Assembly: GCA_038528385.1 (NCBI GenBank)
Contig: JBCBET010000002.1
Location: forward strand, 419,415-483,414
Direction of reading: 5' to 3'
Length of the DNA: 64,000 bases
From: Shimia_B sp038528385
Lineage (GTDB): Bacteria; Pseudomonadota; Alphaproteobacteria; Rhodobacterales; Rhodobacteraceae
Shown here: in pieces, positions 43,472 through 52,829 of the stretch
Numbering within the stretch: the first letter of the stretch is position 1
Layout of the letters: each line of letters starts with the position of its first letter
Program-made: the position numbers and the translations under genes
Notes under the pieces: generated by a model
The model's input: only the letters and a program-made list of their open reading frames with translations
The model's database searches: none
What the model was told of the DNA's origin: nothing

Positions 43472-45424
43472 CTAAACATCCAACTCCTCCACGAACCGCG
43501 CGTTCTCCTGGATGTATTGGAACCTCAGCTCGGGCTTCTTGCCCATCAGCCGCTCCACCAGGTCGCCCGTTTCGCCCGGGGCGTCTTCGTCGACGGTGAC
43601 GCGGATCAGTTTGCGGGTTTCGGGGTTCATGGTGGTTTCTTTGAGGTCCTTGGCGTCCATTTCGCCGAGGCCCTTGAAGCGGCTGACGTCGATCTTGCCT
43701 TTCCCGCCCAGCCCCTTCTCCAGCCACGCGTCGCGCTCGGCTTCGCCCGTGCAGTAGACGCGCCGCGCGCCTTGGGTAAGGCGGTAGAGGGGGGGGCAGG
43801 CCAGATACAAATGGCCGGCGTCGATGAGGGGGCGCATCTGGGTGAAGAAGAACGTCATCAGGAGGGAGGCGATGTGGGCGCCGTCCACGTCGGCGTCGGT
43901 CATGATGATGATCTTGTCGTAGCGCAGGTCGTCGAGGTTGAAGCGCGTGCCGAGGCCGCAGCCCAGCGCATCGCAGAGGTCCTTGATCTCCGCGTTGGTG
44001 GAGATCTTCGAGGACGCCGCGCCCAGCACGTTGAGCACCTTGCCGCGGAGCGGCAGCATGGCCTGGTATTTGCGGTCCCGCGCCATCTTGCCCGAGCCGC
44101 CGGCGCTGTCGCCTTCCACGATGAAGAGCTCGGTGCCCTCGCGGGAGGAGCGGGAGCAATCGACGAGCTTGCCGGGCAGGCGAAGTTTCTTGGTGGCGGA
44201 TTTGCGCGCGGTCTCCTTCTCCTGGCGGCGGCGCAGGCGCTCCTCCGCGCGCAGGATGAGGAAATCGAGGATCGCGCCCGCGGATTTCGTATCGGCGGCG
44301 AGCCAGTTGTCGAAGCGGTCGCGGATGGCGGCCTCCACGAGCTTGTGCGCCTCCACGGTGGCGAGGCGGTCCTTGGTCTGGCCCACGAATTCGGGCTCGC
44401 GGATGAAGCAGGACACCAGCGCGCAGCCCCCGGTGGTGAGGTCCTCTCGGGTGATCTGAGCGGCTTTCTTGTTGTTCGCGAGCTCGCCATAGGCGCGCAG
44501 CCCCTTGAGGATCGCGGCCCAGAAGCCCGCCTCGTGCGTGCCGCCCTCCGGCGTGGGGACAGTGTTGCAATAGGAGCCGATGAAGCCGTCGCGCGCGGGC
44601 GTCCAGTTGATCGCCCATTCGACCTTGCCCGGGGTCTGGAAACGCTCCTGGAAGTCCACGGTGCCGGAGAAGGGCGCGTCGGCATAGGTGGTGGCCGTGC
44701 CCAGCGTCTCGTTCAGGTAGTCGGTGAGCCCACCGGGGAAGTGGAACGTGGCCTCCTGCGGGGTCTCGCCATCGGCGATGGCGGATTTCCACCGGATCTC
44801 CACGCCCGAGAAGAGGTAGGCCTTCGACCGGATGGACTTGAAGAGCCGCGCGGGCCGGAACCGGTGATGGCCGAAGATCTCGGCGTCGGCGTGGAAGGTG
44901 ACGGTGGTGCCGCGGCGGTTCGGGGCGCTGCCCACCTCCGCCACCGGGCCGAGGGGCACACCGCGGGAGAAGCGCTGCTCGTAGAGTTTGCGGTCGCGGG
45001 CGACCTGCACGACCATGCTGTCGCTGAGCGCATTGACGACGGATGCGCCCACGCCGTGGAGGCCGCCGGAGGTCTGGTAAGCCTTGCCGGAGAACTTGCC
45101 GCCGGCGTGGAGCGTGCAGAGGATGACCTCCAAAGCGCTCTTGTCCGGGAATTTCGGGTGCGGGTCGATGGGGATGCCGCGGCCGTTGTCGCGGATGGTG
45201 ATGGCGAGATCGTCGTGGAGCTCCACCTCGATGCGGGTCGCGTGGCCCGCCACGGCCTCGTCCATGGAATTGTCGAGCACCTCGGCCACCATGTGATGCA
45301 GCGCGCGCTCATCGGTGCCGCCGATATACATGCCTGGACGTTTGCGCACGGGTTCGAGCCCCTCCAGGACTTCGATGGCGCTCGCGTCATAGGTCTCGGA
45401 AGCCGCGTTCAGCAGATCGTTCAT
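43472..45424 (-). CDS. parE: DNA topoisomerase IV subunit B
   Basis: 650-residue GHKL ATPase subunit of the chromosome decatenase. Seen: EGLEPVRKRPGMYIGGTDER (about 21-40), ATP site EVLDNSMDEAVAGHATRIEV, IRDNGRGIPIDPHPKFPDKS, TSGGLHGVGASVVNALSDSM, then the TOPRIM part with ELFIVEGDSAGGSGKMARDR and IIIMTDADVDGAHIASLL, and a C-terminal RFKGLGEMDAKDLKETTMNP. The ParE-type YIGGT and length separate it from GyrB. parC is not in the window. Confidence 0.95.
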   Translation of the reverse strand: MNDLLNAASETYDASAIEVLEGLEPVRKRPGMYIGGTDERALHHMVAEVLDNSMDEAVAGHATRIEVELHDDLAITIRDNGRGIPIDPHPKFPDKSALEVILCTLHAGGKFSGKAYQTSGGLHGVGASVVNALSDSMVVQVARDRKLYEQRFSRGVPLGPVAEVGSAPNRRGTTVTFHADAEIFGHHRFRPARLFKSIRSKAYLFSGVEIRWKSAIADGETPQEATFHFPGGLTDYLNETLGTATTYADAPFSGTVDFQERFQTPGKVEWAINWTPARDGFIGSYCNTVPTPEGGTHEAGFWAAILKGLRAYGELANNKKAAQITREDLTTGGCALVSCFIREPEFVGQTKDRLATVEAHKLVEAAIRDRFDNWLAADTKSAGAILDFLILRAEERLRRRQEKETARKSATKKLRLPGKLVDCSRSSREGTELFIVEGDSAGGSGKMARDRKYQAMLPLRGKVLNVLGAASSKISTNAEIKDLCDALGCGLGTRFNLDDLRYDKIIIMTDADVDGAHIASLLMTFFFTQMRPLIDAGHLYLACPPLYRLTQGARRVYCTGEAERDAWLEKGLGGKGKIDVSRFKGLGEMDAKDLKETTMNPETRKLIRVTVDEDAPGETGDLVERLMGKKPELRFQYIQENARFVEELDV

Positions 45425-45588
45425 TGGGGCACCGCTCTTTTTTGCTTGGGCGAGATGATGCCATCCCTGCCGGGGGGACGCTAGTGAAATGGGCGCGGCG
45501 AGGGTTTTGATCCGGCCGCGCGCAGTCGGGGCTTGCCGGGGGCGACGCGAGGCGCATCTGCGCCGAGTGAGAGAGAGAGGACCGTGCC

Positions 45589-46260
45589 ATGGACGAGCAG
45601 GTGAAGTTGCCCACCGGACAGGCGATCGCCGATGTCCCGAACTGGCGGTATCTGTGCCGGGAGATCTACGAGCTTTACCGCTTCATGTCCTCGGGCGGCT
45701 CGAAGCCGATCCGCGCCCATCAACGCGCCGTCCGCGAGGCCATCAGCCGGACGCTGAAATGCCAGCCGCGCGTGGTGCTGCGGGCGCCTCATACCCTGCC
45801 GGTCACCGCCCATCTGACGCGCGCGCTGAGCGAGGGCGGCGACGGGGCCACGCGGCCCGTGGTGCGCGCGCTGCGCGCCGTGGCGCCCGATCTCTCCTGG
45901 GAATACGGCTATGACCGGATGCCGAAGGGCCTCGCGCGGGCCTATGGCTATGCGGAGATCGCCGGGCCACGCGGGCCGGTCGTCACCGACGAGCTCATCC
46001 TCGGCGTCGTGCTCTTCGCGCCGGGCTGCATCTATCCCGCCCATGCCCATGAGGGGATCTGCGAAAGCTATGTCTGCCTTTCGGGGGCGGTGAGCCAGAA
46101 CAACCAGGCTGTCTATGCGCCGGGCTCGCTCATCTTCAATCCCGCGGGCTCGAAGCACCGCATCACGGTCTCCGAAAGCGAACCCGCGCTCCTCGCCTAT
46201 GCCTGGACCGGCGCGGCGGAGCTGTTGCGGGCCAATCACATGGTGCTGCAACGGCGCTAG
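45589..46260 (+). CDS. dddL: Dimethylsulfoniopropionate lyase DddL
   Basis: 223 residues, cupin-fold DMSP lyase releasing dimethyl sulfide and acrylate. N-terminal VPNWRYLCREIYELYRFMSS and GGSKPIRAHQRAVREAIS, PVTAHLTRALSEGG, and APDLSWEYGYDRMPKGLARA resemble DddL. The cupin metal motif is APGCIYPAHAHEGICESYVC (His, His, Glu, Tyr; about 145-164), with VYAPGSLIFNPAGSKHRITV giving the last His. DddL rather than DddQ/W/K is favoured by length and by the WEYGYD segment. Preceded by a gagagagagg ribosome site. Indicates a marine or phytoplankton-associated lifestyle. Confidence 0.85.
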   Translation: MDEQVKLPTGQAIADVPNWRYLCREIYELYRFMSSGGSKPIRAHQRAVREAISRTLKCQPRVVLRAPHTLPVTAHLTRALSEGGDGATRPVVRALRAVAPDLSWEYGYDRMPKGLARAYGYAEIAGPRGPVVTDELILGVVLFAPGCIYPAHAHEGICESYVCLSGAVSQNNQAVYAPGSLIFNPAGSKHRITVSESEPALLAYAWTGAAELLRANHMVLQRR

Positions 46261-46261
46261 G

Positions 46262-46921
46262 TCAGACCGCCGGTGCCGCGGCGGGGAGCGCTGCGAGCGC
46301 CTTGACCATGGGCGTGAGCGTCCGGAAGCAATGGGTGAGCTGGTCGCGGCTCAGGCCCGCATCGTGGTCCCGCCAGGCGCTCAGGCCCTTGCGGCGCAGG
46401 AGGGCCGCATGGGGATGGTCCTTGCCGTAGGGGGCGGGCACCCGTTTGAAGCCCGGCTCCGAAATCCGGTACCCCTCCACCGAGATCGCGTCCATCACGC
46501 GGCCCATGGCGGCGCCGTCGCGGTCGATGGCGTCGCGCCAGGCGGCCATGGCGGGCTTGTCGAAATCGGGCTGTCCGGCGCCGAGCGTCACGTAGTCCGG
46601 GGCGATGCCGAAGAAGTAGGCCGGGGTCACCGGCCCCGGGAAATCCGGGGACCAGAGCATGTGCAGATGCGTGTGATAGGGCGTTTTGTCCTTCGAAAAG
46701 CGCACGTCGCGCTGGGGGCGGAAGAGCTTTGTCGTGATCGCCCGGCCCGACATGCGGCCGAGCGGGCCGCGCATCTCCGACAGGAGCTGTTCCGCCGGCG
46801 CCTTCAGCCGCTCCTCGTAGTCTTCCTTGTGCGCGGCGAACCAGTCTCGCGTGTTGGTCTGAGCGAGGTCGGCGAGGAAGCTCTGGGCGTCGTAGATCAG
46901 CTTCGTCAGCAGGCTGGGCAT
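46262..46921 (-). CDS. DUF2461/TIGR02453-family protein
   Basis: 219 residues. Family landmarks: AQSFLADLAQTNTRDWFAAH (about 12-31), LSEMRGPLGRMSGRAITTKL, FRPQRDVRFSKDKTPYHTHL (about 67-86) and AYFFGIAPDYVTLGAGQPDF. Function unknown in bacteria. Soluble, no signal peptide. Convergent with dddL, with only one base between the two stop codons. Confidence 0.88.
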   Translation of the reverse strand: MPSLLTKLIYDAQSFLADLAQTNTRDWFAAHKEDYEERLKAPAEQLLSEMRGPLGRMSGRAITTKLFRPQRDVRFSKDKTPYHTHLHMLWSPDFPGPVTPAYFFGIAPDYVTLGAGQPDFDKPAMAAWRDAIDRDGAAMGRVMDAISVEGYRISEPGFKRVPAPYGKDHPHAALLRRKGLSAWRDHDAGLSRDQLTHCFRTLTPMVKALAALPAAAPAV

Positions 46922-46978
46922 CGGTCTAGCCTAGCCGATCCCCTTGCCGTTGCAATGTCTCAGGCGTAAGCGCACGGC

Positions 46979-48379
46979 ATGGCGACATGGCAGGAATACG
47001 GGCCCGAGACCAAGGCGATGCTGGCCCTGGGCCTGCCGCTGGCCGGATCGCTGGTGGCGCAGGTGGCGCTGGGCGCGACCGACACGCTGATGATGGGCTG
47101 GTACGGCGTGCCGGAACTGGCCGCGCTGACGGTGGCTACCTCGTTCTTCTTCATCCTTTTTCTCGCGGTTTCGGGCTTCGCCTGGGCAGCGCTGCCGATG
47201 ATCGCGGCCGCGGCGGAACGGGGCGACGACCAGGAGGTGCGCCGCGTCACGCGCATGGGGCTCTGGCTGGTGACGGCCTTCGGCACGCTTTGCGTGCTCC
47301 CGCTCTGGTTCGCGGAGCCGATTCTCCTGGCCGCGGGGCAGGAGCCGGAGATCGCCCGGCTCGGGCAGGATTACCTGCGCATCGCCTGCTGGAGCATCTT
47401 TCCCCAGCTCTGGATCATGGTGCTCAAAAGCTACCTGAGCGCGCTCGAGCGAACGGGCGTGGTGCTCTGGGCGACGGTGTTCGCGCTCCTGCCCAACGCG
47501 GCGGTGAATTACGTGCTCATCTTCGGCAATTACGGCGCGCCGGAGATGGGCGTGCGCGGGGCGGCGGTGGCGACGCTCACGGTGGGAAGTTTGACCTGCG
47601 CGCTGCTTCTGGCCTACGCGCTGCGGCAGTTTCCCGAACACGCGATCCTGGCCCGGGTCTGGCGCCCGGACCGGGAGATCATCGCGCGCGTGTTCCGGCT
47701 GGGCTGGCCCATCGCGCTCACCTCGGTGAGCGAGGTGGGGCTCTTCGTGGCCTCCGCCCTTCTGATGGGGATCATTGGCACGGTGGAGCTTGCCGCCCAC
47801 GGGATCGTGCTCAACATCGCCTCGCTGACCTTCGTGGTGCATCTGGGGCTGAGCCAGGCGGCCACGGTGCGCGCGGGACGCGCGGTGGGGCGGGCCTCGC
47901 TCGTCGATCTCGCGCGGGCGGGGAAGGTGGCGGTGACGCTGAGCCTCTTTTTCGTGGGGGTGACGGTCGCCTTCTTTCTCGGCGTGCCGGAGACGCTGGT
48001 GCGCACGTTCCTCAACCCGGCGGAGGCGGAGTTCGAGGCCGTGCTGGCCATGGGCGTCTTTCTCCTGGCCATGGCGGCGCTGTTTCAGCTCGTGGATGCC
48101 GCGCAGGTGGTGGCGCTGGGCCTCCTGCGCGGGGTGCAGGATACCGAGGTGCCGATGTACATGGCCGCCTTCAGCTACTGGGTCGTGGGCCTGCCGGTGG
48201 CGGCGGGCCTCGGGCTCTGGCTCGGCCTCGGGGCGTTCGGTGTCTGGCTCGGCCTTGCGGCGGGGCTCGCTGTGGCGGCGGCGCTGCTGATGTATCGTTT
48301 CTGGCGGGTGTCGGGTCGCAGGCTGCCGGCGCAAGCCGCCGGGACGAGCGGCGAGGCCCGCCCAGAAAGCGCCGGCTAG
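46979..48379 (+). CDS. MATE-family efflux transporter (NorM-like)
   Basis: 466 residues, twelve predicted helices in two six-helix repeats. First repeat starts LALGLPLAGSLVAQVALGAT DTLMMGW, with GQEPEIARLGQDYLRIACW typical of NorM-type pumps; second repeat has FRLGWPIALTSVSEVGLFVA and VHLGLSQAATVRAGRAVGRA, then DAAQVVALGLLRGVQDTEVP. Na+- or H+-driven export of cationic drugs or metabolites. Its TAG stop shares two bases with the convergent kinase stop (ctag at 48376-48379). Confidence 0.92.
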   Translation: MATWQEYGPETKAMLALGLPLAGSLVAQVALGATDTLMMGWYGVPELAALTVATSFFFILFLAVSGFAWAALPMIAAAAERGDDQEVRRVTRMGLWLVTAFGTLCVLPLWFAEPILLAAGQEPEIARLGQDYLRIACWSIFPQLWIMVLKSYLSALERTGVVLWATVFALLPNAAVNYVLIFGNYGAPEMGVRGAAVATLTVGSLTCALLLAYALRQFPEHAILARVWRPDREIIARVFRLGWPIALTSVSEVGLFVASALLMGIIGTVELAAHGIVLNIASLTFVVHLGLSQAATVRAGRAVGRASLVDLARAGKVAVTLSLFFVGVTVAFFLGVPETLVRTFLNPAEAEFEAVLAMGVFLLAMAALFQLVDAAQVVALGLLRGVQDTEVPMYMAAFSYWVVGLPVAAGLGLWLGLGAFGVWLGLAAGLAVAAALLMYRFWRVSGRRLPAQAAGTSGEARPESAG

Positions 48380-50322
48380 GCCGCCACCGGCCGCTGCCGT
48401 TCCTCGCGGGACTGGACGAAGCGGTCCGGCCCCTGGCCCACATAGGAGGCGCGGATGCCCGGATGGCGCGCTTCCACATCCGCGGCGATGGCGGCGCTGC
48501 GTTGGCCGTCGACGACCTTGTCCCCGATGAGCACGAAGCTCGGCAGGGCGCCGTTCTGGAGCTGCGCGAAGAGGGCGTCGACCGTGCGCACGACCCGCGT
48601 GCTCAACCCCTTTTGCGTCGCCGCCCGGCTCAGCCGCGCCTGGGAGGCTTCCTTGGCGGCGAGGATGATCATGTCGGGCGCGGCCGTGCCCGCCGCCGGG
48701 CTCGCGGCTGATGTGGGGGCCTCCTCCTGGAAGATCGGCAAGGCCACGACGACCCGCGTCCCCTTGCCCGGCGCGCTGGCGATCAGGACGCCGCCGCCAT
48801 GCTGCTGGCTGATCCCGTGGATCGAGGCGAGCCCGAGCCCGCTCGCCTTGGCGAGGCCCTTGGTGGTGAAATAGGGCTGCGTGGCCTTGCGGAGCACGTC
48901 CCGCTCCATGCCGCATCCGGTGTCGGAAACCTCCAGCAGGGCGTAGTGGCCGGGGGCGAGGCCCGACTGAAACGCGAAGCTTGCGGCAAAGCGGTTGTCG
49001 ATGCGCTGCTCGGAGAGGCGCACCTTGATTTCGCCGTCGCCCTCTATGGCTTCGCGCGCGTTGATGAGCAGGTTCATCAGGCACCGCTCGAGCGCCATGG
49101 CGTCGATCTTGAGCCCGCGGAATTCGGATTGGTCGATCTCCTGGCGCACGCGGATGGCCTTCGGCAGGGCGCGTTCGAAATACTGCGTGAACTCGCTGAC
49201 GATGAGCGGCGCGTTCTCCACCGGCTCCTCCGCCCGCGCCTTGCGCCCTACGGCGAGGAGCTGGTTCGTCAGTTCGGCCGCCCGCGCCACGGCGGCGCCG
49301 GCCTCTTCCGAGTAGTGGCCCTTGTTGTCGGGATCGATGGAGATGAGCTCCAGGTTCCCCTGGATCGAGGCCAGCGTGTTGTTGAAGTTATGCGCCACGC
49401 CGCCGACGATCTGGCCCAGGACGCGCAGGTTCTCGTCCTGCTCTGCGGCGAGCTCTCTCTGGTGGCTCACGCGCGCTTCCGCGCGGTCGAGCGCGGCCTG
49501 AAGCTCACCCTCGATCACCTCGTCCTCGATGAAGAATCCCGCCGTCAGAAAGGCGCCGGTGGCCGTGAGGAACATCGCCGCCTGCAGGAGCGGCAGGCTC
49601 TCGGTGATCAGGTCGGCCTGGAACGCATGGACGAGCCCGATGAAGATCACCCCGATGATCGCCACCGTCACGAGCGCGATGCGCCGCAGGAGCCGCGCCT
49701 GCGCCTGGTCGGAAAACACCCAGCGCAACATCTGGTTTTCGGCGCTCGCAAAGACGAAGGCAACGTTGAGCGCGAGAAAGCCCAGCGCCGAGTGCAGCGC
49801 CATGGTGCCGATGCCGTAGGTGTTGCCCAGAAGGGTCGCGCCGAAGAGCTTGACCTCGAGCACCGTCAGGCTGAGCGCGAGGCCCGTGAGATTGGAAAAG
49901 ATCGCCACCGCCATCACCGGCCGTGTCGGCGCGCGACCTGCCGCGATGGTCACGGCGGCCATGAGAATGCAGGTCGCCGTGGCGGCCGACATCGCATCCT
50001 CCAGCGGCACGGACGTGACGATCCTTGGGCGCAGGAAGTAGGCGCCGAGGATGATCGCGAGCCCCAGAAGGCTCAGAGCCGTGGCAAGCGTGCGGTGCGC
50101 CGTCGTGAGGGCAAAACAGCCTATGCCCGCCACCATGAGCGCCGCCGCCGTCTCCGGCACCATGGCCGGACGTCCGGGCCCGAGGCGCACGACGCCCTCG
50201 ATCCCGAGCCCCCAGCCCAACGACAAGACGAGGCCGCCGAGCAGGATAACGAGTGCCGAGACGGCCCTCGCAACGATGTACATCGTTTCCGAGGCGTCCC
50301 CGTTTGAAGTCCCAGATGTCAT
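48376..50322 (-). CDS. Membrane histidine kinase with C-terminal receiver-like domain
   Basis: 648 residues. Seven or eight N-terminal helices (about 15-270), a coiled linker with ALDRAEARVSHQRELAAEQD, the H box VGGVAHNFNNTLASIQGNLE (HNFNN variant, about 309-328), N box CLMNLLINAREAIEGDG, D box LEVSDTGCGMERDVL, F/G boxes PYFTTKGLAKASGLGLASIH, then a degenerate receiver-like tail from PDMIILAAKEASQARL. The tail lacks a clear acidic pocket, so it is probably not phosphorylated. ATG 50322 has a ggggaga site. No partner response regulator gene is adjacent. Confidence 0.87.
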   Translation of the reverse strand: MTSGTSNGDASETMYIVARAVSALVILLGGLVLSLGWGLGIEGVVRLGPGRPAMVPETAAALMVAGIGCFALTTAHRTLATALSLLGLAIILGAYFLRPRIVTSVPLEDAMSAATATCILMAAVTIAAGRAPTRPVMAVAIFSNLTGLALSLTVLEVKLFGATLLGNTYGIGTMALHSALGFLALNVAFVFASAENQMLRWVFSDQAQARLLRRIALVTVAIIGVIFIGLVHAFQADLITESLPLLQAAMFLTATGAFLTAGFFIEDEVIEGELQAALDRAEARVSHQRELAAEQDENLRVLGQIVGGVAHNFNNTLASIQGNLELISIDPDNKGHYSEEAGAAVARAAELTNQLLAVGRKARAEEPVENAPLIVSEFTQYFERALPKAIRVRQEIDQSEFRGLKIDAMALERCLMNLLINAREAIEGDGEIKVRLSEQRIDNRFAASFAFQSGLAPGHYALLEVSDTGCGMERDVLRKATQPYFTTKGLAKASGLGLASIHGISQQHGGGVLIASAPGKGTRVVVALPIFQEEAPTSAASPAAGTAAPDMIILAAKEASQARLSRAATQKGLSTRVVRTVDALFAQLQNGALPSFVLIGDKVVDGQRSAAIAADVEARHPGIRASYVGQGPDRFVQSREERQRPVAA

Positions 50323-50424
50323 GACCAGTCTCTCCCCTAAGTCGGGGAGCGGTATGCGCGCCAAGTTCTAAACGCCCCGTTAAAAGCTGCGCGGTCAACA
50401 TAAACCATACTATTGTATACGGGC

Positions 50425-50847
50425 CTATTCCGCGGCTTTCGTCTCCCGTTCCGCCAGCAACCGGTCGGCTTTTTTCCTTACCAGAACGGATCTTAGGTCG
50501 TGCATGGCCAGGAGCAGCGCGTCGGTGACGTCCTCGAGCTCATCGTCGGTGGCGGTGGTCTGGACCCACTGCGCGGTGAGGTTCAGGTGATCGAGGGCGC
50601 GGTGGATGTCATCGAGCCTGCGCGTCTCCAGAACGGCGCGCCGGTCTTGCATCCAGCCCTCGATGGCGGCCATGTCCGCGGGGTCGAGCTCGCGGCCGCC
50701 ATGGGGCTTGATCTGTCCGTTGAGGACGTTGACGACGGCGATCTGGTCCATCTCGATGCGGCGCTGGCGGTTTTCGGTGTCCACACGAAAGACCACCGCG
50801 CCCTTGTCGCGGATGCGAAAATAGTAGTCGGGCAGATCGCCGGACAT
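50425..50847 (-). CDS. Conserved hypothetical protein, 140 residues
   Basis: Soluble protein: a beta-rich first third (PDYYFRIRDKGAVVFRVDTE, RIEMDQIAVVNVLNGQIKPH) and a helical C-terminal part (DMAAIEGWMQDRRAVLETRR, LNLTAQWVQTTATDDELEDV, TDALLLAMHDLRSVLVRKKA). No signal peptide or membrane helix. Common in Rhodobacterales next to aspartate aminotransferase but not characterised. Thirteen bases downstream of the aminotransferase stop in the upstream direction, so probably separately promoted or read from the same transcript. Confidence 0.65.
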   Translation of the reverse strand: MSGDLPDYYFRIRDKGAVVFRVDTENRQRRIEMDQIAVVNVLNGQIKPHGGRELDPADMAAIEGWMQDRRAVLETRRLDDIHRALDHLNLTAQWVQTTATDDELEDVTDALLLAMHDLRSVLVRKKADRLLAERETKAAE

Positions 50848-50859
50848 CGCGCGCCTCGG

Positions 50860-52062
50860 TTACGTCATGGCCTGACAGAAGGACTTGATGCGAGAGCAGG
50901 CCTCGGTCAGAGCCGCATTCGATGCAGCGTAGCTCACGCGGAAGGCGGGCGAAAGGCCGAAGGCCGCGCCGTGGACGACGGCCACGTGGGCTTCCGCGAG
51001 GAGGGCGTTGGCGAAGTCCGCGTCGCACTCGATCTTCGTGCCGGCTTGCGTGGTCTTGCCCATGAGCCCGGCGATGGAGGGATAGACGTAAAAGGCGCCC
51101 TCGGGCGAGGGGCAGGTGATCCCCGGGCAATCGTTGAGGGCCCGCACGACCAGATCGCGGCGGGCGGCGAAGAGCGCCTTGTTGGGCTCGATGAAGTCCT
51201 GCGGCCCGTCGAGCGCCTCGATGGCGGCGAGCTGGCTGATGGCGCAGGCATTGCCGGTGGACTGGCTCTGGATCGTCTTCATCGCCTTCAAGAGCGGCGC
51301 CGGTCCGCCGCAATAGCCGATGCGCCAGCCGGTCATGGCGTAGGCCTTGGAGACGCCGTTGGTGGTGAGCGTGCGGTCGCGGAGGCGCGGCTCGATCTGG
51401 GCCGGGGTGACGAACTCGAAATCGTCGAATGTGAGGTGCTCGTACATGTCGTCGGACATCGTCCAGACATGGTCGTGGCGGAGCAGCACATCCGTGAGCC
51501 CTCGGAGCGCGGCCGCGCCATAGCCCGCGCCGGTGGGGTTCGACGGCGAGTTGAAGATGAACCATTTCGTGCGCCCGGTGATGGCCGCCTCCAGCGCCTC
51601 GGGGGTGATCCTGTAGCCGTCCTCCACGTCGCAGGGCACGATCACCGCCTCGCCGCCGGCCATGCGCACCATGTCGGGATAGGACGTCCAGTAGGGGGCT
51701 GGGATGATGACCTGGTCGCCCGGGTTCAGGGTGGCCAGGAGCGCGTTCCAGAGGATCTGCTTGCCGCCGCCCGCGGCCATGACCTCGTCCCGCGCGTAGT
51801 CCAGCCCGTTTTCACGCGCGAACTTGCGGCGGATGGCGTCCTTGAGCTCCACGAGGCCGTCGGGCGGGGTGTAGCGTCCGCGCCCCTCCTCGATCGCCAC
51901 GATGCCCGCCTTGGCGATGTTCTCGGGCGTGGGAAAGTCCGGCTCCCCGGCGGAGAGCGAGATGACATCCTTGCCCTCGGCGCGCAGCTCCATGGCGCGG
52001 GTGGACATGACGATGGTGGCCGAGGGCGCCACCCGATCGAGAGCGGTGGACAGAAAGGACAA
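50860..52062 (-). CDS. aspC: Aspartate aminotransferase, class I (PLP)
   Basis: 400 residues, subgroup Ib aspartate/prephenate-type aminotransferase. Opens LSFLSTALDRVAPSATIVMS; VISLSAGEPDFPTPENIAKA (substrate Gly), FIFNSPSNPTGAGYG (about 171-185), TMSDDMYEHLTFDDF, and the PLP lysine in TTNGVSKAYAMTGWRIGYCG. The start is TTG at 52062 because a ggagg ribosome site lies six bases upstream and the family begins exactly here; an in-frame ATG farther upstream would overlap the divergent regulator gene. Confidence 0.92.
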   Translation of the reverse strand: MSFLSTALDRVAPSATIVMSTRAMELRAEGKDVISLSAGEPDFPTPENIAKAGIVAIEEGRGRYTPPDGLVELKDAIRRKFARENGLDYARDEVMAAGGGKQILWNALLATLNPGDQVIIPAPYWTSYPDMVRMAGGEAVIVPCDVEDGYRITPEALEAAITGRTKWFIFNSPSNPTGAGYGAAALRGLTDVLLRHDHVWTMSDDMYEHLTFDDFEFVTPAQIEPRLRDRTLTTNGVSKAYAMTGWRIGYCGGPAPLLKAMKTIQSQSTGNACAISQLAAIEALDGPQDFIEPNKALFAARRDLVVRALNDCPGITCPSPEGAFYVYPSIAGLMGKTTQAGTKIECDADFANALLAEAHVAVVHGAAFGLSPAFRVSYAASNAALTEACSRIKSFCQAMT

Positions 52063-52134
52063 GGGGGGCCTCCGGTGGTCATTTGCAGGCGACTGCCCTA
52101 GAACGATGGCGAACCGACATCGAAGGTGCAACCC

Positions 52135-52494
52135 ATGAGCGAAGAGACCGTCACGGCGGACTGGTACCACGACGACAAGGCCACCCTGGGGGACCGGATC
52201 ACGGGCGCCCGGGAGGCCGCGGGGCTCAGCGAGGAGAAGCTTGCCGAGCGTCTGGGGATCAAACTGCGCTCCCTCAAGGACTGGGAGGACGACCTGGCCG
52301 AGCCCCGCGCCAACAAGGTGCAGATGCTCGCCGGCGTGCTCAACGTCTCCCTGCGTTGGCTTTTGACGGGGCAGGGCGATGACCTCTTGCCCGGCGCCGC
52401 GTCGGTATCGAAGGCGGAGGTGGCCGCCGCGCGGTCGAAGCTCATGGAAGCGCTCGACGCCCTGAAACGCATCGAGGAGCGGCTCGATGATTGA
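52135..52494 (+). CDS. XRE-family helix-turn-helix regulator
   Basis: 119 residues. A HTH_3 domain from TLGDRITGAREAAGLSEEKL through AERLGIKLRSLKDWEDDLAE to VLNVSLRWLLTGQGDDLL (about 18-82), followed by a helical C-terminal tail AAARSKLMEALDALKRIEER. ATG 52135 preferred over GTG 52126 because of the aaggtg site. It is divergent from aspC and overlaps sdhE by 8 bases, so it may control either neighbour; target unknown. Confidence 0.85.
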   Translation: MSEETVTADWYHDDKATLGDRITGAREAAGLSEEKLAERLGIKLRSLKDWEDDLAEPRANKVQMLAGVLNVSLRWLLTGQGDDLLPGAASVSKAEVAAARSKLMEALDALKRIEERLDD

Positions 52495-52771
52495 GGAGAC
52501 GATCGAGACCCGCAGGAAGCGCCTTTACATGCGCTCCATCCGGCGCGGCATCAAGGAGATGGACGTGATCCTGACCGCCTATGCCGGCGCGATGCTCGAT
52601 CACATGGACACCGACGCGCTCGACGCCTACGAGGCGCTCATCACCGAGCCCGATCTCGACATCTATCCCTGGATGATCGGGCAGATACCTCCGCCCCCGG
52701 AACACGCGTCCATGGTGGCCGCGATCGTTTCAAAATTTAATGAACTTCAGGGCGCATCCGGCACGACTTAA
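52487..52771 (+). CDS. sdhE: Succinate dehydrogenase assembly factor 2 (SdhE, FAD assembly)
   Basis: 94 residues. RKRLYMRSIRRGIKEMDVIL (about 10-29) holds the conserved RxxxxxxRGxxExD pattern with the RGIKE core needed for FAD attachment to SdhA. ALDAYEALITEPDLDIYPWM and IGQIPPPPEHASMVAAIV complete the small helical fold. Cytosolic helper of complex II maturation. Starts inside the end of the XRE gene, so it is translationally coupled. Confidence 0.9.
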   Translation: MIEETIETRRKRLYMRSIRRGIKEMDVILTAYAGAMLDHMDTDALDAYEALITEPDLDIYPWMIGQIPPPPEHASMVAAIVSKFNELQGASGTT

Positions 52772-52829
52772 GAGATTATTTGGCTTTTGCCGTCACACCG
52801 CCTCGCAAGAGACGAGCGTGGAGACGTGC

